DNA of 64,000 nucleotides from Algoriphagus lacus (GTDB taxonomy: Bacteria > Bacteroidota > Bacteroidia > Cytophagales > Cyclobacteriaceae), in contig NZ_QXML01000008.1 in the NCBI RefSeq assembly GCF_003583985.1, positions 62,001 through 126,000 of the forward strand, in the 5' to 3' direction. The position numbers and the translations under genes are program-made. Under the pieces are notes generated by a model. That model had not been told where the DNA came from. It worked only from the letters and a program-made list of their open reading frames with translations, and did not search any database. Below, in pieces: positions 46,509 to 55,680 of this stretch (its first letter is position 1; each line of letters begins with the position of its first letter).

Positions 46509-47281
46509 TTCTCAAAAGTCAAAAGTTGGGTTCCACTGCTATCCAGTTTCAGATACGTGTTTTGGGTGACCCATTCGCCAAGGTTATAATAAGTGGACTT
46601 TACTCCGACAGGTAGTTCCAAAGGGAGGTGTCTATGTCCAAATATGTATAAATCGTGATGGAATCGGGCCTCAATTTCTTTACAATATTGCCACAGCCAT
46701 TCATCGTCGTTCAGAAAATGATTTTCGTCTTTGGCGATATTGGTGATCCGACTGTGTCCAGACCAAGCCTTGGCCAGTTTGATACCCAAGTCAGGATGAA
46801 ACCAACGAAAGAGCCATTTAGCAACCGGATTGGTAAAGACTTTCTTCAGGAATTTGTAGGATTGATCTCCAGGACCAAGTCCGTCTCCGTGCCCGACGAG
46901 GATTTTTTTTCCTTCCACAGAAAGTGCTATCGGATGGTGATAGACCGGGATTCCGAGCTCACTAGTGAAGTAATCTTTCATCCAGAGATCGTGATTTCCG
47001 GTGAAAAAAAAGATCGGGATTTTTTGGTCACGAAGCTGTGAAATTTTGGAGATGAAGGGGATAAAACCCTTCGGAATTACTTCCCCATATTCAAACCAAA
47101 AATCAAAAATGTCGCCCACCAGGAATATTGCTGCAGCATCTTCTGCGACCGAATCCAGCCAGCGGATGATTCGCTTTTCCCTGATTTTGCTTTCCTCTGC
47201 ATTGGGTGCTCCCAAGTGAAAGTCAGAAGCAAAGTAAAGTTTTTTACCTTTTAAGGGGAAGTCCAGGGGCTCAGCTTGCAT
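46505..47281 (-). CDS. lpxH: UDP-2,3-diacylglucosamine diphosphatase
   Basis: A 258-residue calcineurin-like enzyme of lipid A synthesis, splitting UDP-2,3-diacylglucosamine to lipid X and UMP. Metal motifs: S-D-F-H-L-G at 19-24, G-D-I-F-D near 56, G-N-H-D near 95, G-H-G-D near 130, and F-G-H-R-H near 216. W-F-E-Y-G after the second motif is typical of LpxH in this phylum. It lies after a terminator for ftsH and is followed by the propeller-like gene in a four-base overlap. A more distant relative is encoded at 23150-24019. Confidence 0.9.
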   Translation of the reverse strand: MQAEPLDFPLKGKKLYFASDFHLGAPNAEESKIREKRIIRWLDSVAEDAAAIFLVGDIFDFWFEYGEVIPKGFIPFISKISQLRDQKIPIFFFTGNHDLWMKDYFTSELGIPVYHHPIALSVEGKKILVGHGDGLGPGDQSYKFLKKVFTNPVAKWLFRWFHPDLGIKLAKAWSGHSRITNIAKDENHFLNDDEWLWQYCKEIEARFHHDLYIFGHRHLPLELPVGVKSTYYNLGEWVTQNTYLKLDSSGTQLLTFEK

Positions 47282-47314
47282 GCGCTAAAGATAAAATCAA
47301 TGGGCAAAAATAAT

Positions 47315-47342
47315 AAAGCCCCGATTCGTTCGGGGCTTTAGG
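47315..47342 (-). terminator. Terminator of ftsH
   Basis: AAAGCCCCGA (47315-47324) and TCGGGGCTTT (47330-47339) form a 10-bp stem with a 5-base loop. The minus strand continues TTATTATTTTT. It lies 18 bases after the ftsH stop. Confidence 0.83.
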
Positions 47343-47356
47343 AGGGAATTTCAATT

Positions 47357-49417
47357 TTATTCTTTCGATTCGGTAAAAGGAACCTGATCACTTGCCTCTT
47401 CCACTGTTGCATCATGGCCGGAGGAAAGATCTGCAATTGGCTCTTCCACTTTCTTTTCGGAAGGTTTCTTTTTGGTAAACGCTTCGTAAGTCGTCTCTTT
47501 CTCAAAAGGTCTCTTTCCGATCAGTTTTTCCAAGTCAGATTGGAAAAGAATCTCTTTTTCCAAAAGCTCTTTAGCCAAAGTTTCCAACTCGGTAAGCTTG
47601 CTTCGCAGCAATTCCTTGGTGCGCTGGTAGGCAGAAAGAATGAGTTTTCTTACCTCCTCATCGATCGTTTCTGCAGTAGTTTCTGAATATGGCTTGGTCA
47701 TTCGATAACCTTCGCTTTTGGAATCGTAGAAGGAAACGTTTCCGATTTTGTCATTCATACCATACACTGAAACCATGGAATAGGCCATTTTGGTCACTCG
47801 CTCCAGATCGCTCAGCGCTCCCGTGGAGATCTTTCCAAAGATGATTTCTTCGGCAGCACGTCCACCCAAAGTCATGCACATTTCGTCGATAAGCTGCTCG
47901 GTTTGATACAGGAATTGCTCTTTTGGCAAATACTGTGCGTAACCCAAGGCTGCAACTCCACGAGGAACTATGCTCACCTTGACCAAAGGATCAGCGTGCT
48001 CCAGGAACCAACCTGCCACTGCGTGGCCTGCTTCGTGATAGGCTACGATTTTCTTTTCCTCTGGAGAAATGATTTTGTTCTTTTTCTCCAAACCTCCAAT
48101 GACACGGTCCACTGCATCCTGGAAGTCCTGCATGTCCACAGCAGTCTTATTTCTACGGGCAGCAATCAAAGCCGCTTCGTTACACACGTTGGCTATTTCG
48201 GCGCCTGCAAATCCTGGAGTTTGGGCTGCTAATTTCTTGGCATCTACATCTTCGGAGATCTTAATAGGCTTCAAATGAACTTTGAATATTGCCTCACGGC
48301 CCACAATGTCCGGCTTGTCAATGGAAATCTGTCGGTCAAATCGTCCCGGTCTAAGCAGCGCGCTGTCCAATACATCTGGTCGGTTAGTTGCAGCCAGAAC
48401 AATAACTCCTGAATCGGTCCCGAATCCATCCATTTCCACTAACAGGGAGTTCAGGGTGTTTTCGCGTTCGTCATTCGAACCAGGCATTTGTCCTTTGCCT
48501 CTGGATCTACCGATGGCATCGATTTCATCAATAAAGATGATACATGGCGCTTTTTCCTTGGCTTGCTTAAACAAGTCACGCACTCGGGCAGCACCTACGC
48601 CGACAAACATTTCTACGAAATCAGAACCTGAAAGTGTGAAGAACGGTACACCTGCCTCGCCAGCAACCGCTTTGGCAAGCAAAGTTTTACCGGTACCCGG
48701 AGGTCCTACCAGCAATGCGCCTTTCGGGATTTTACCTCCCAGTTTGGTGAACTTGCCTGGGTTTTTCAGGAACTCTACGATTTCCTGGATTTCTTCTTTT
48801 GCTTCGTCAAGGCCAGCGACATTGTCAAATGTGATTTTGACTTTGTTTTCGGCATCAAAGAGTTGAGCTTTTGATTTCCCGACATTGAAAATCTGTCCTC
48901 CCGGTCCAGATGGTCCGGCCATTCTCCGCATCATAAACCAGAAGAATACGAACAAAAGGATCAGGAAGCCAAAGCTTCCAAAGTAGCTGCTCCAGTTTTC
49001 TTCATTGGTGACTGAAGCTCCAATTCTTTGATCTTCAGGCATTTTTTCTTCAAGCGCTTGAAAATCAGTCTGGAACTTATCTGAAGTTGTTACCTGAAGG
49101 GAATAGTGCGGACCAGCCGGATTGGAAAAAGCTGAGTTAGCTTCAAGTTCAGTTTTGTATTTTGGATTTTGGAGGGCAGCCGGCTTTAGGGTAACATCCA
49201 CCCGATTCATATTGCGGATGATGTCAACCTTGGCTACATCTCCTGCCAGGTACATGTCCTCAAATCGCTTTTGGGTAATGTCTATAACGGCTCCTCTTTG
49301 CTGAATCCATGTCAATCCCAAAAGAACCAACACCGCAGCAATGATCAGCCAAAGCTGAAAATTGGGCTTTTGAGGTGCTTTAGGAACAAAGTTTTTATTC
49401 TTATTTTTTTCGCTCAT
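47357..49417 (-). CDS. ftsH: ATP-dependent zinc metalloprotease FtsH
   Basis: A 686-residue membrane protease. Two membrane helices at 21-38 and 147-162 flank a periplasmic domain. The AAA+ domain has Walker A G-P-P-G-T-G-K-T at 238-245 and the second region of homology. The zinc site is H-E-A-G-H at 461-465, with the third ligand in the following helical part. It degrades unneeded membrane and cytoplasmic proteins, including LpxC in many bacteria. The acidic C-terminal tail is typical. It is 66 bases downstream of rsfS, in the conserved rsfS-ftsH order of the phylum. Confidence 0.97.
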   Translation of the reverse strand: MSEKNKNKNFVPKAPQKPNFQLWLIIAAVLVLLGLTWIQQRGAVIDITQKRFEDMYLAGDVAKVDIIRNMNRVDVTLKPAALQNPKYKTELEANSAFSNPAGPHYSLQVTTSDKFQTDFQALEEKMPEDQRIGASVTNEENWSSYFGSFGFLILLFVFFWFMMRRMAGPSGPGGQIFNVGKSKAQLFDAENKVKITFDNVAGLDEAKEEIQEIVEFLKNPGKFTKLGGKIPKGALLVGPPGTGKTLLAKAVAGEAGVPFFTLSGSDFVEMFVGVGAARVRDLFKQAKEKAPCIIFIDEIDAIGRSRGKGQMPGSNDERENTLNSLLVEMDGFGTDSGVIVLAATNRPDVLDSALLRPGRFDRQISIDKPDIVGREAIFKVHLKPIKISEDVDAKKLAAQTPGFAGAEIANVCNEAALIAARRNKTAVDMQDFQDAVDRVIGGLEKKNKIISPEEKKIVAYHEAGHAVAGWFLEHADPLVKVSIVPRGVAALGYAQYLPKEQFLYQTEQLIDEMCMTLGGRAAEEIIFGKISTGALSDLERVTKMAYSMVSVYGMNDKIGNVSFYDSKSEGYRMTKPYSETTAETIDEEVRKLILSAYQRTKELLRSKLTELETLAKELLEKEILFQSDLEKLIGKRPFEKETTYEAFTKKKPSEKKVEEPIADLSSGHDATVEEASDQVPFTESKE

Positions 49418-49483
49418 CGCATTTATGGTAATTCTGTAAACTTATGCTAAAACGGATTAACCTATCTAAAGTTTATCCGGATT

Positions 49484-49831
49484 TTACTTGATTCGGGTGA
49501 TTTTGGCATCTCCCCAGAGTTCTTCAAGACCGTAAAATTCCCGTTGGTCTTTGAGGAAAATATGGGCCACAACATTGACATAATCCATCAAAATCCACTG
49601 CCCGTTTGCTTTTCCTTCCATTCGCCAGGCAGGAGTCTCCCCGGCTTTGTGTACTTCTTCTTCAATTGATTTACTGATTGCATCCAATTGCGTGTCGGAG
49701 CTGCCTGAGCAAATAACAAAAAAGTCAGTTACTGAATTTTTGATTTTCCGAAGATCCATTACCACAATATCAGAAGCCTTTTTTTCTTCCATCCCTTTTA
49801 TGATCACTTTGCTCAGCGCTTCTGCTGTCAT
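49484..49831 (-). CDS. rsfS: Ribosome silencing factor RsfS
   Basis: A 115-residue protein of the Oligomerization/RsfS family that binds L14 and blocks joining of the subunits when nutrients are scarce. D-I-V-V-M-D-L-R at 20-27, T-D-F-F-V-I-C-S-G-S-S-D-T-Q at 35-48, W-R-M-E-G near 68-72, W-I-L-M-D-Y near 78 and the Y-G-L-E-E-L-W-G-D end are all conserved. It precedes ftsH and is divergent from birA across 58 bases. Confidence 0.95.
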   Translation of the reverse strand: MTAEALSKVIIKGMEEKKASDIVVMDLRKIKNSVTDFFVICSGSSDTQLDAISKSIEEEVHKAGETPAWRMEGKANGQWILMDYVNVVAHIFLKDQREFYGLEELWGDAKITRIK

Positions 49832-49889
49832 ATATTGATTTAATTTTACGCTGTGGTTAAATATTGCTTACCACCTCAACCGAAAAATA

Positions 49890-50654
49890 ATGTATAAAAT
49901 TCTTGCCAACACGATTTTTTTGGGGAAAGATGTGCTTTTCCTGCCAGAGTGTCACTCCACCAATGACAAGGCTTTGGAGTTGATCCGTTCTGGCAAGGCA
50001 AAAGAAGGTTCGATAGTCATCTGTGCAAATCAGACGCGGGGTAAGGGTCAGCGGGGTAACTCTTGGGAGGTGGAGTCAGGCCAAAATTTAACTTTTTCAC
50101 TAATTCTTGAACCCCATTTTTTGGATATCTCGGAACAGTTTAATCTTAATATGATGGTTTCCAACAGTATCCGAAGATTGCTTCAGGAGTACCTCCCAGA
50201 TCTCAAGGTGAAATGGCCAAACGATTTGGTGATTCCAGGCAGTGGGAAAATTGGTGGTATATTAATCGAGAACATTCTGAGTTCCTCTGCTTGGGAATTT
50301 GCAGTAGTAGGTATCGGCTTAAATATCAATCAGCGCCAATTTGGTATTTCCAAAGCAACATCTTTGGCAAAGGTCACCGGAGGACAATTTGATTTGGAGG
50401 AACTTTTCAGGATGCTAATTGCTCATTTGGAGCAAGGTTATATTTCTTTGAAAAAAGGCAAAATTGAAGACATCCGAAGAGATTATCTGCTGCACTTATA
50501 TTTAAGGGAAGAATGGGCTTTTTTTAAGGATGAATCCACAGCGTTTGAAGGAAAAATTTTAGGCGTTTCAAAGGATGGAAAGCTCCAAATGGAGCTCAGA
50601 AATGGTTTTCTTCGGCTTTTTGATTTGAAGGAGATTAGTTTCCCAAATCTTTAA
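49890..50654 (+). CDS. birA: Biotin-[acetyl-CoA-carboxylase] ligase
   Basis: A 254-residue enzyme that activates biotin with ATP and attaches it to the carboxyl carrier protein. It has no N-terminal DNA-binding domain, so it is a monofunctional ligase. C-H-S-T-N-D at 22-27 starts the catalytic domain; T-R-G-K-G-Q-R-G-N-S-W at 49-59 is the biotin-adenylate loop (R-G-R-x-G-R-x-W in other families); K-W-P-N-D-L near 109-114 and G-G-I-L-I-E-N near 122 are conserved. Divergent from rsfS, as usual in this phylum. Confidence 0.95.
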   Translation: MYKILANTIFLGKDVLFLPECHSTNDKALELIRSGKAKEGSIVICANQTRGKGQRGNSWEVESGQNLTFSLILEPHFLDISEQFNLNMMVSNSIRRLLQEYLPDLKVKWPNDLVIPGSGKIGGILIENILSSSAWEFAVVGIGLNINQRQFGISKATSLAKVTGGQFDLEELFRMLIAHLEQGYISLKKGKIEDIRRDYLLHLYLREEWAFFKDESTAFEGKILGVSKDGKLQMELRNGFLRLFDLKEISFPNL

Positions 50655-50683
50655 GTAGGTTTTCTATTCCCAATTTAATGCGA

Positions 50684-50697
50684 TAACTTTGCGCCCA
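50684..50697 (+). promoter_or_regulatory. -7 box of the ahcY promoter
   Basis: TAACTTTG at 50684-50691 fits the -7 consensus exactly, but no TTG lies at the expected -33 place. The in-frame TTG at 50689 overlaps this box, which favours the ATG at 50731 as the start of ahcY. Confidence 0.55.
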
Positions 50698-50730
50698 TTA
50701 AAAGATTTTAATTCTTTAACTATCAATAAC

Positions 50731-52050
50731 ATGTCAGAAATTAAATCTGAAAAATTCATTCAGTACAAGGTAAAAGACATCTCTCTGGCCGAGTGGGGGA
50801 GAAAAGAGATCAGACTAGCAGAAGCAGAAATGCCTGGTTTGATGGCTTTGAGAGCGGAGTTTGGCCCATCTCAACCGTTGAAGGGAGCCAGAATTGCTGG
50901 TTGTCTTCACATGACTATACAGACCGCAGTTTTGATTGAAACGTTGGTGGCTTTGGGAGCTGAGGTGACTTGGTCTTCCTGTAATATTTTCTCCACTCAG
51001 GATCATGCTGCCGCTGCGATTGCTGCTGCAGGAATACAGGTTTATGCTTGGAAAGGCATGACAGCCGAGGAATTCGACTGGTGTATCGAGCAGACTCTGT
51101 TTTTCGGTGAAGAAAGACAGCCTTTGAATATGATTCTTGATGACGGCGGTGACTTGACCAATATGGTATTGGACCTGTACCCTGAGTTGGTTGCTGGAAT
51201 AAGGGGTCTTTCTGAAGAGACCACGACTGGTGTTCACAGATTGTATGAGCGAATGAAAAACGGCACGCTTCCAATGCCTGCGATCAACGTCAATGACTCC
51301 GTAACAAAATCGAAGTTTGACAATAAATACGGTTGTAAGGAGTCTTTGGTAGATGCAATCCGTCGAGCCACTGACGTCATGATGGCCGGTAAAGTTGCTG
51401 TTGTCGCTGGATATGGAGACGTTGGAAAAGGTTCCGCGGCTTCTTTGAGAGGTGCAGGTGCCCGAGTAATTGTGACTGAAATTGACCCAATCTGTGCGCT
51501 GCAAGCTGCTATGGATGGTTATGCGGTAAAAAAGATGGTCGATGCTGTGAAGGAAGCTGATATCGTAGTAACAGCGACTGGTAACAAAGACATCATCACA
51601 GCGGAGCACTTCAAATCCATGAAGGACAAGGCTATTGTTTGTAACATCGGCCACTTTGACAATGAAATCGACATGGCTTGGTTGAACAAAAACTATGGAC
51701 ACACCAAGAATGTGATCAAGCCTCAGGTGGATTTGTACGAAATTGACGGAAAGGAAATCCTGATTTTGGCTGAAGGCCGATTGGTAAACTTAGGTTGTGC
51801 CACTGGTCACCCATCTTTTGTGATGTCCAATTCCTTCACCAATCAAACTTTGGCGCAATTGGAGCTTTGGAAGAATTATGAGAGCTATCAGCCTGGTGTT
51901 TACGTATTGCCAAAGCACCTGGATGAAAAAGTTGCCGCATTGCACTTGGCAAAATTGGGCGTGGAGCTAGATACACTTTCCAAAGATCAAGCTCAATATA
52001 TCGGTGTGGAGGTTCAAGGACCTTTCAAGCCTGAATATTACAGATACTAA
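50731..52050 (+). CDS. ahcY: Adenosylhomocysteinase
   Basis: From the ATG at 50731 the product is 439 residues. It splits S-adenosylhomocysteine to adenosine and homocysteine, clearing the inhibitor of methyltransferases. G-C-L-H-M-T-I-Q-T-A-V-L near 50, S-S-C-N-I-F-S-T-Q-D-H near 82, N-D-S-V-T-K-S-K-F-D-N-K-Y-G near 187 and the NAD site G-Y-G-D-V-G-K-G near 227 are conserved, as is the K-P-E-Y-Y-R-Y end. It lies 77 bases after birA with its own promoter and a terminator. Confidence 0.97.
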   Translation: MSEIKSEKFIQYKVKDISLAEWGRKEIRLAEAEMPGLMALRAEFGPSQPLKGARIAGCLHMTIQTAVLIETLVALGAEVTWSSCNIFSTQDHAAAAIAAAGIQVYAWKGMTAEEFDWCIEQTLFFGEERQPLNMILDDGGDLTNMVLDLYPELVAGIRGLSEETTTGVHRLYERMKNGTLPMPAINVNDSVTKSKFDNKYGCKESLVDAIRRATDVMMAGKVAVVAGYGDVGKGSAASLRGAGARVIVTEIDPICALQAAMDGYAVKKMVDAVKEADIVVTATGNKDIITAEHFKSMKDKAIVCNIGHFDNEIDMAWLNKNYGHTKNVIKPQVDLYEIDGKEILILAEGRLVNLGCATGHPSFVMSNSFTNQTLAQLELWKNYESYQPGVYVLPKHLDEKVAALHLAKLGVELDTLSKDQAQYIGVEVQGPFKPEYYRY

Positions 52051-52070
52051 AAAAGATAAATTACCAAGAG

Positions 52071-52101
52071 AGGCCTCGGAGAAATCCGGGCCTTTTTTTT
52101 T
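52071..52101 (+). terminator. Terminator of ahcY
   Basis: AGGCC-CGGA (52071-52080, with one bulged T) pairs with TCCGGGCCT (52085-52093) around GAAA, followed by nine T residues. It reaches the stop codon of the convergent lipoprotein gene. Confidence 0.83.
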
Positions 52102-52900
52102 ATGGATTGAGTTGAAGAGTTCTTCCGTCGGGAAGGGTTGAAATAACCACAGGATTGCAATCTGAACTTGCCTGAAAACTGACCTTGTACTCCAAACTGC
52201 TGGTGGCTCCACGTGATACAATCCAGGATTCTTTTCCGGTTTGTGGAAGTTCCCAACCATCTCGATAGCAGGAAAAAAGTTGCTCTTTTGATTCTGTTAT
52301 CACTAAGGAGAAATCTCTTCCGACAGGATTTTTTCCTTCAATTCTTCCTCTAGAACTTAGACCGAATGGTCTGAAACTTGAGCGAGACACGGAATGTTTG
52401 AGTGTTCCCTTGGAGCTAAACCCCAAATTCCCATCCAGTTCTACTGTAACATTTTCAAAAAATTCTTCATTTTCATTGGATGTAAGCGATTTAAACTGTT
52501 TGAATCCCTGAATTTTAATTCCTTCGTAGGTGTAATTTTCGAAGGTTAAGGACCAGGTTGGAGTAGGGGAATTGGACAAGGTGAAATCCAAAATTATCTT
52601 TCCGTTTCGAGGTGTTTTATTTTCTTTTTCACATTCCAGAGGATTGGAGTAGTCCAATTGTACAATTCGTGAGTTGAGACTCCGAATGATCGTAGGACAA
52701 CCCGGAAGCTCAGCAGAGCTAATTCTGAAATAGTCCTGATAGGAAATATTCCCTAAGTAATTTGTTTCCCACATCGCTTCAGAGAATTGAAAAAATTGGG
52801 AAGCTTCTTTAGTCAACTCAGTATTGATTTCCCTGCCAACATCCTCTGAACAGGAAAAAAAGAGTATTGAAAAAGAAAGAAGGAAATAAATTTTTTTCAT
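52100..52900 (-). CDS. Lipoprotein of unknown function
   Basis: A 266-residue protein with a lipoprotein signal: a hydrophobic core and F-S-C-S, the lipobox with C17 as acylation site, followed by S-E-D, which in this phylum suits export or surface display. The rest is beta-rich with seven or so strands and the cysteines C68, C89, C208 and C246 (numbers approximate). No family recognised. It converges on ahcY, whose terminator abuts its stop codon. Confidence 0.8.
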   Translation of the reverse strand: MKKIYFLLSFSILFFSCSEDVGREINTELTKEASQFFQFSEAMWETNYLGNISYQDYFRISSAELPGCPTIIRSLNSRIVQLDYSNPLECEKENKTPRNGKIILDFTLSNSPTPTWSLTFENYTYEGIKIQGFKQFKSLTSNENEEFFENVTVELDGNLGFSSKGTLKHSVSRSSFRPFGLSSRGRIEGKNPVGRDFSLVITESKEQLFSCYRDGWELPQTGKESWIVSRGATSSLEYKVSFQASSDCNPVVISTLPDGRTLQLNP

Positions 52901-52978
52901 GGGAAGAGCATCTGGGAGTTTCCTTTCAATTACCGGGCCTGATTGCTAACTTGGTCATTAACGAAACTATTCAAAGCA

Positions 52979-53851
52979 ATGAAATTTACAGAAGGAATGC
53001 TGCGTGATGATGCCCTCAAAGGTAAAAACATTCTTGTCACAGGCGGAGGTACAGGACTAGGACGATCAATGGGCGAGTATTTTTTATCTCTAGGTGCCAA
53101 TCTGGTCATCACTTCCAGAAAGCTTGATGTCCTTGAGGAGACTGCCAAAGAAATGATGGCCATTAAAGGAGGTAAAGTTATTCCAGTAGCCTGTGATGTA
53201 CGGGAAATTGCACAGGTCGAAGCCATGTGGGAAAAAGCTAAATCTGAATTAGGGCAGATCCATGTGGTGCTAAATAATGCAGCGGGGAACTTTATCAGTC
53301 CGACAGAGCGACTTTCTACCAATGCGTTCAACACAGTTTTGGATATTGTTTTAAAAGGAACTTCCCAGGTCACGCTAACCGCTGGGAAGGACTGGATAGC
53401 TCAAAAACAGCCCGGTAATTTTCTAAATATTGTGACCACTTATGCCTGGACAGGCTCGGGCTATGTGGTTCCTTCAGCTGCTGCCAAAGCCGGAGTTTTG
53501 GCCTTAACAAGGTCTTTGGCAGTGGAATGGGCCAAATACGGAATCAGATCAAATGCAATAGCTCCCGGTCCCTTTCCCACCGAAGGTGCATGGAGTAGAC
53601 TGCTTCCGGGTGATCTTGTAAAGAAATTTGATCCTGCCCGGAAAGTGCCAGTGGGAAGAGTAGGCGAACATCAGGAACTGGCCAATTTGGCAGCATACTT
53701 AGTTTCGGATTTTTCAGCTTATGTCAATGGAGAAGTAATCACCATTGATGGAGGGGAGTGGCTCAAAGGAGCAGGAGAATTCAACAATCTTGATCAGATA
53801 CCTCAAGAAATGTGGGATATGATGGAGGCATCCCGAGGAAAAAAGCCCTAA
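52979..53851 (+). CDS. SDR oxidoreductase, 2,4-dienoyl-CoA reductase-like
   Basis: From the ATG at 52979 (not the in-frame TTG at 52943) the product is 290 residues. T-G-G-G-T-G-L-G at 21-28 is the NADP-binding loop; N-N-A-A-G-N near 93-98 is the conserved adenine strand. The active-site position has S-A-A-A-K in place of Y-x-x-x-K, as in peroxisomal and bacterial 2,4-dienoyl-CoA reductases. P-G-P-F-P-T-E-G near 197 is also shared. It probably reduces double bonds of unsaturated acyl-CoA in fatty acid breakdown. TAACTTGG at 52947-52954 may be a weak -7 box. Confidence 0.87.
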   Translation: MKFTEGMLRDDALKGKNILVTGGGTGLGRSMGEYFLSLGANLVITSRKLDVLEETAKEMMAIKGGKVIPVACDVREIAQVEAMWEKAKSELGQIHVVLNNAAGNFISPTERLSTNAFNTVLDIVLKGTSQVTLTAGKDWIAQKQPGNFLNIVTTYAWTGSGYVVPSAAAKAGVLALTRSLAVEWAKYGIRSNAIAPGPFPTEGAWSRLLPGDLVKKFDPARKVPVGRVGEHQELANLAAYLVSDFSAYVNGEVITIDGGEWLKGAGEFNNLDQIPQEMWDMMEASRGKKP

Positions 53852-53872
53852 GCCCCGGATTGATTTGGGGCT
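53851..53872 (+). terminator. Weak terminator of the SDR gene
   Basis: AGCCCC (53851-53856) pairs with GGGGCT (53867-53872). The tail (ATTTGAAA) is poor in T, so it may be a weak or factor-helped terminator. Confidence 0.45.
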
Positions 53873-53907
53873 ATTTGAAAGCCAAATGGAAAATCAGAAA
53901 GTTGTAA

Positions 53908-54954
53908 TCAACTAGGTTTTATTCCTCGTTCCCAGGATTCATTTTGCAGGACAGACTCCTTGATGCTTTTCTTCAGAGATTGGTCGAGGAGCTGTGTTTC
54001 TTTTCGTATGATGTCCAAAAGTTTCCGGGATTCGGTGGTTTGGTGCTCGGTGTCCAGGATTTCCAGAATCCCTAAAATATTGGCTACTCTAGCACGGAGC
54101 GAATGAGATTGTTGAAACGCTAAGTCTCTTAAAAAATAGTGGTGCTCACGCATCCAGATTTCCTGCTTTTTCTTTTCTGTGATATCGATCAAAAGTCCTT
54201 GGACCCGGGAGGGTAATCCGTTTTCATTCCATTTGGTCGTTTTCCCAAATCCGATAACCCAAGCAGTTTGATTTCCTTTGGAAATAATCCGGAATTCACG
54301 TCTGAAGGGGATGCTCCCGGTGGTTTTGAAATGATTAGCAAGGTCTTTTAATAGCCCTTGGTAATCTTCGGGATGGATATGCTTTTGCCATGAAATTTTT
54401 CCTTCTTTTCCAATTTCCTCCGGGGTATACCCGAGCATATGGGCCAGACCTGTGCTAATGTAATCCTGTCTTTCTTCCGGGGCGAAATCCCAAAATCCCA
54501 AAAGCTTGTTTTCCAGTAGACTGTCAACTATCTCATTGTTTGCTGTAGTGCCATCAATGAATTCACCCAAGCCCAAGTTGTAAGGGCGCATAGGTTCTAC
54601 TGGGTGTCCTATGCCCAAGCAAGTACCATAATCTTCTGATATGAAGAAAAATTCCCATTTGGTTAGGGTGGTGGATTCTTCAGGATGGTTGATTTTTTGT
54701 AAATCGACCATGAAAGACTGATGACTGCTTTTCCAGGCTTTTATGCGCTGATTTTCATATTTTGACCAATCTGAAGCAAGGAAACAGTCTGAAAATTCTA
54801 TGGGCTTTTCTTTACTGTCAAAAAGTGAGGGTACCGGGCCTAATCCGGAATCTGAGGACAAGACTTTCCCTGACTTGTTTAAAGTCACTTGAAGAAAGTA
54901 TTCAGAGGTAATGGCCAGTTGGCTTAATACCTGTATGGCGTCCCAGTCCTGCAT
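53908..54954 (-). CDS. PAS-domain sensor with a phosphoacceptor-like helix and no kinase catalytic domain
   Basis: A 348-residue soluble protein. A first PAS-like part spans about 1-130. A second PAS domain with a PAC end spans about 140-275 (G-F-W-D-F-A, M-L-G-Y-T-P-E-E-I, W-Q-K-H-I-H-P-E-D, then G-L-L-I-D-I-T-E-K-K-K). After it, Q-Q-S-H-S-L-R-A-R-V-A-N-I-L-G near 288-302 looks like the H-box helix of Bacteroidota hybrid kinases (Q-S-H-x-x-R-x-P), followed by a helix ending near 330. Then it stops: there is no HATPase_c domain. No partner gene is next to it. Its role is unknown. Confidence 0.83.
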   Translation of the reverse strand: MQDWDAIQVLSQLAITSEYFLQVTLNKSGKVLSSDSGLGPVPSLFDSKEKPIEFSDCFLASDWSKYENQRIKAWKSSHQSFMVDLQKINHPEESTTLTKWEFFFISEDYGTCLGIGHPVEPMRPYNLGLGEFIDGTTANNEIVDSLLENKLLGFWDFAPEERQDYISTGLAHMLGYTPEEIGKEGKISWQKHIHPEDYQGLLKDLANHFKTTGSIPFRREFRIISKGNQTAWVIGFGKTTKWNENGLPSRVQGLLIDITEKKKQEIWMREHHYFLRDLAFQQSHSLRARVANILGILEILDTEHQTTESRKLLDIIRKETQLLDQSLKKSIKESVLQNESWERGIKPS

Positions 54955-55035
54955 TTGGCAAAAGTAATTGAAATCCTTCGTTTATAGTTTGTAAGACATT
55001 AAAATTTATTCAAAATACATAAAAATATATTTAAA

Positions 55036-55647
55036 ATGGAAAACATTTCACTTTTATTAAATCGAGATCTATTTGGGAGCGAAGAAAATCGCGGCAAAGT
55101 GATGCCAATCCATGAAGCGAAAACTCTTCTTGATGACTGGGTTAAAAATGAAAAGCTGAAAGTTCACATGAAGCAGGTAGGGCATTTGATGAAGGCTTTC
55201 GCTATATCAAAGGGCTATTCGGAAGAAATTATTGACAAATGGTACCTGGCAGGGCTACTCCATGATGCGGATTGGGACCAATGGCCAGATCAGCATTGCA
55301 GGAAAATTATTGAAGAATTGGAATCCAAGGCCATTGATCCGGAGATCATCCGTGCAATAGCTTCCCATGGGCCTCGATATTTTGGAGTTGAGCCGAAGAG
55401 TGAAATGGATAAAATGCTTTATGCTTTTGATGAACTTAGCGGGTTTGTCCATGCTTACTCCCTGATGCGTCCGGAAGGCTATACGGGGATGGAGGTAAAA
55501 GGAGTAAAAAAACGTTTAAAGGACAAAACTTTTGCAGCCCAGGTAAGCAGGGAGGATATTCAGGATGCTTCCGAGAGGGCTGAAATTCCTGTGGATGATT
55601 TGATTCAATTTGTTATCGGAAATCAAGCTGACGCGGACTTGACCTGA
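55036..55647 (+). CDS. HD-domain hydrolase
   Basis: A 203-residue soluble protein. H44, the H76-D77 pair in L-L-H-D-A-D-W and a later D near 134 (A-F-D-E-L) fit the metal site of the HD superfamily. A-S-H-G-P-R-Y-F-G near 109 supplies another conserved histidine. Such proteins split phosphate esters or nucleotides; the substrate is not defined. It begins after an AT-rich leader with no clear box and converges on the DUF4494 gene across a perfect hairpin. Confidence 0.85.
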   Translation: MENISLLLNRDLFGSEENRGKVMPIHEAKTLLDDWVKNEKLKVHMKQVGHLMKAFAISKGYSEEIIDKWYLAGLLHDADWDQWPDQHCRKIIEELESKAIDPEIIRAIASHGPRYFGVEPKSEMDKMLYAFDELSGFVHAYSLMRPEGYTGMEVKGVKKRLKDKTFAAQVSREDIQDASERAEIPVDDLIQFVIGNQADADLT

Positions 55648-55653
55648 AAATGA

Positions 55654-55680
55654 AATAGGCCGCTATTGCGGCCTATTCTT
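55654..55680. terminator. Bidirectional terminator between HD and DUF4494 genes
   Basis: AATAGGCCGC (55654-55663) and GCGGCCTATT (55668-55677) form a perfect 10-bp stem with loop TATT, with short T-rich tails both ways. Confidence 0.78.

Noticed and set aside
53470..53500. Missing active-site Tyr in the SDR protein
   Set aside because: 2,4-dienoyl-CoA reductase relatives lack the Y-x-x-x-K tyrosine as a family trait, so this is not a defect.
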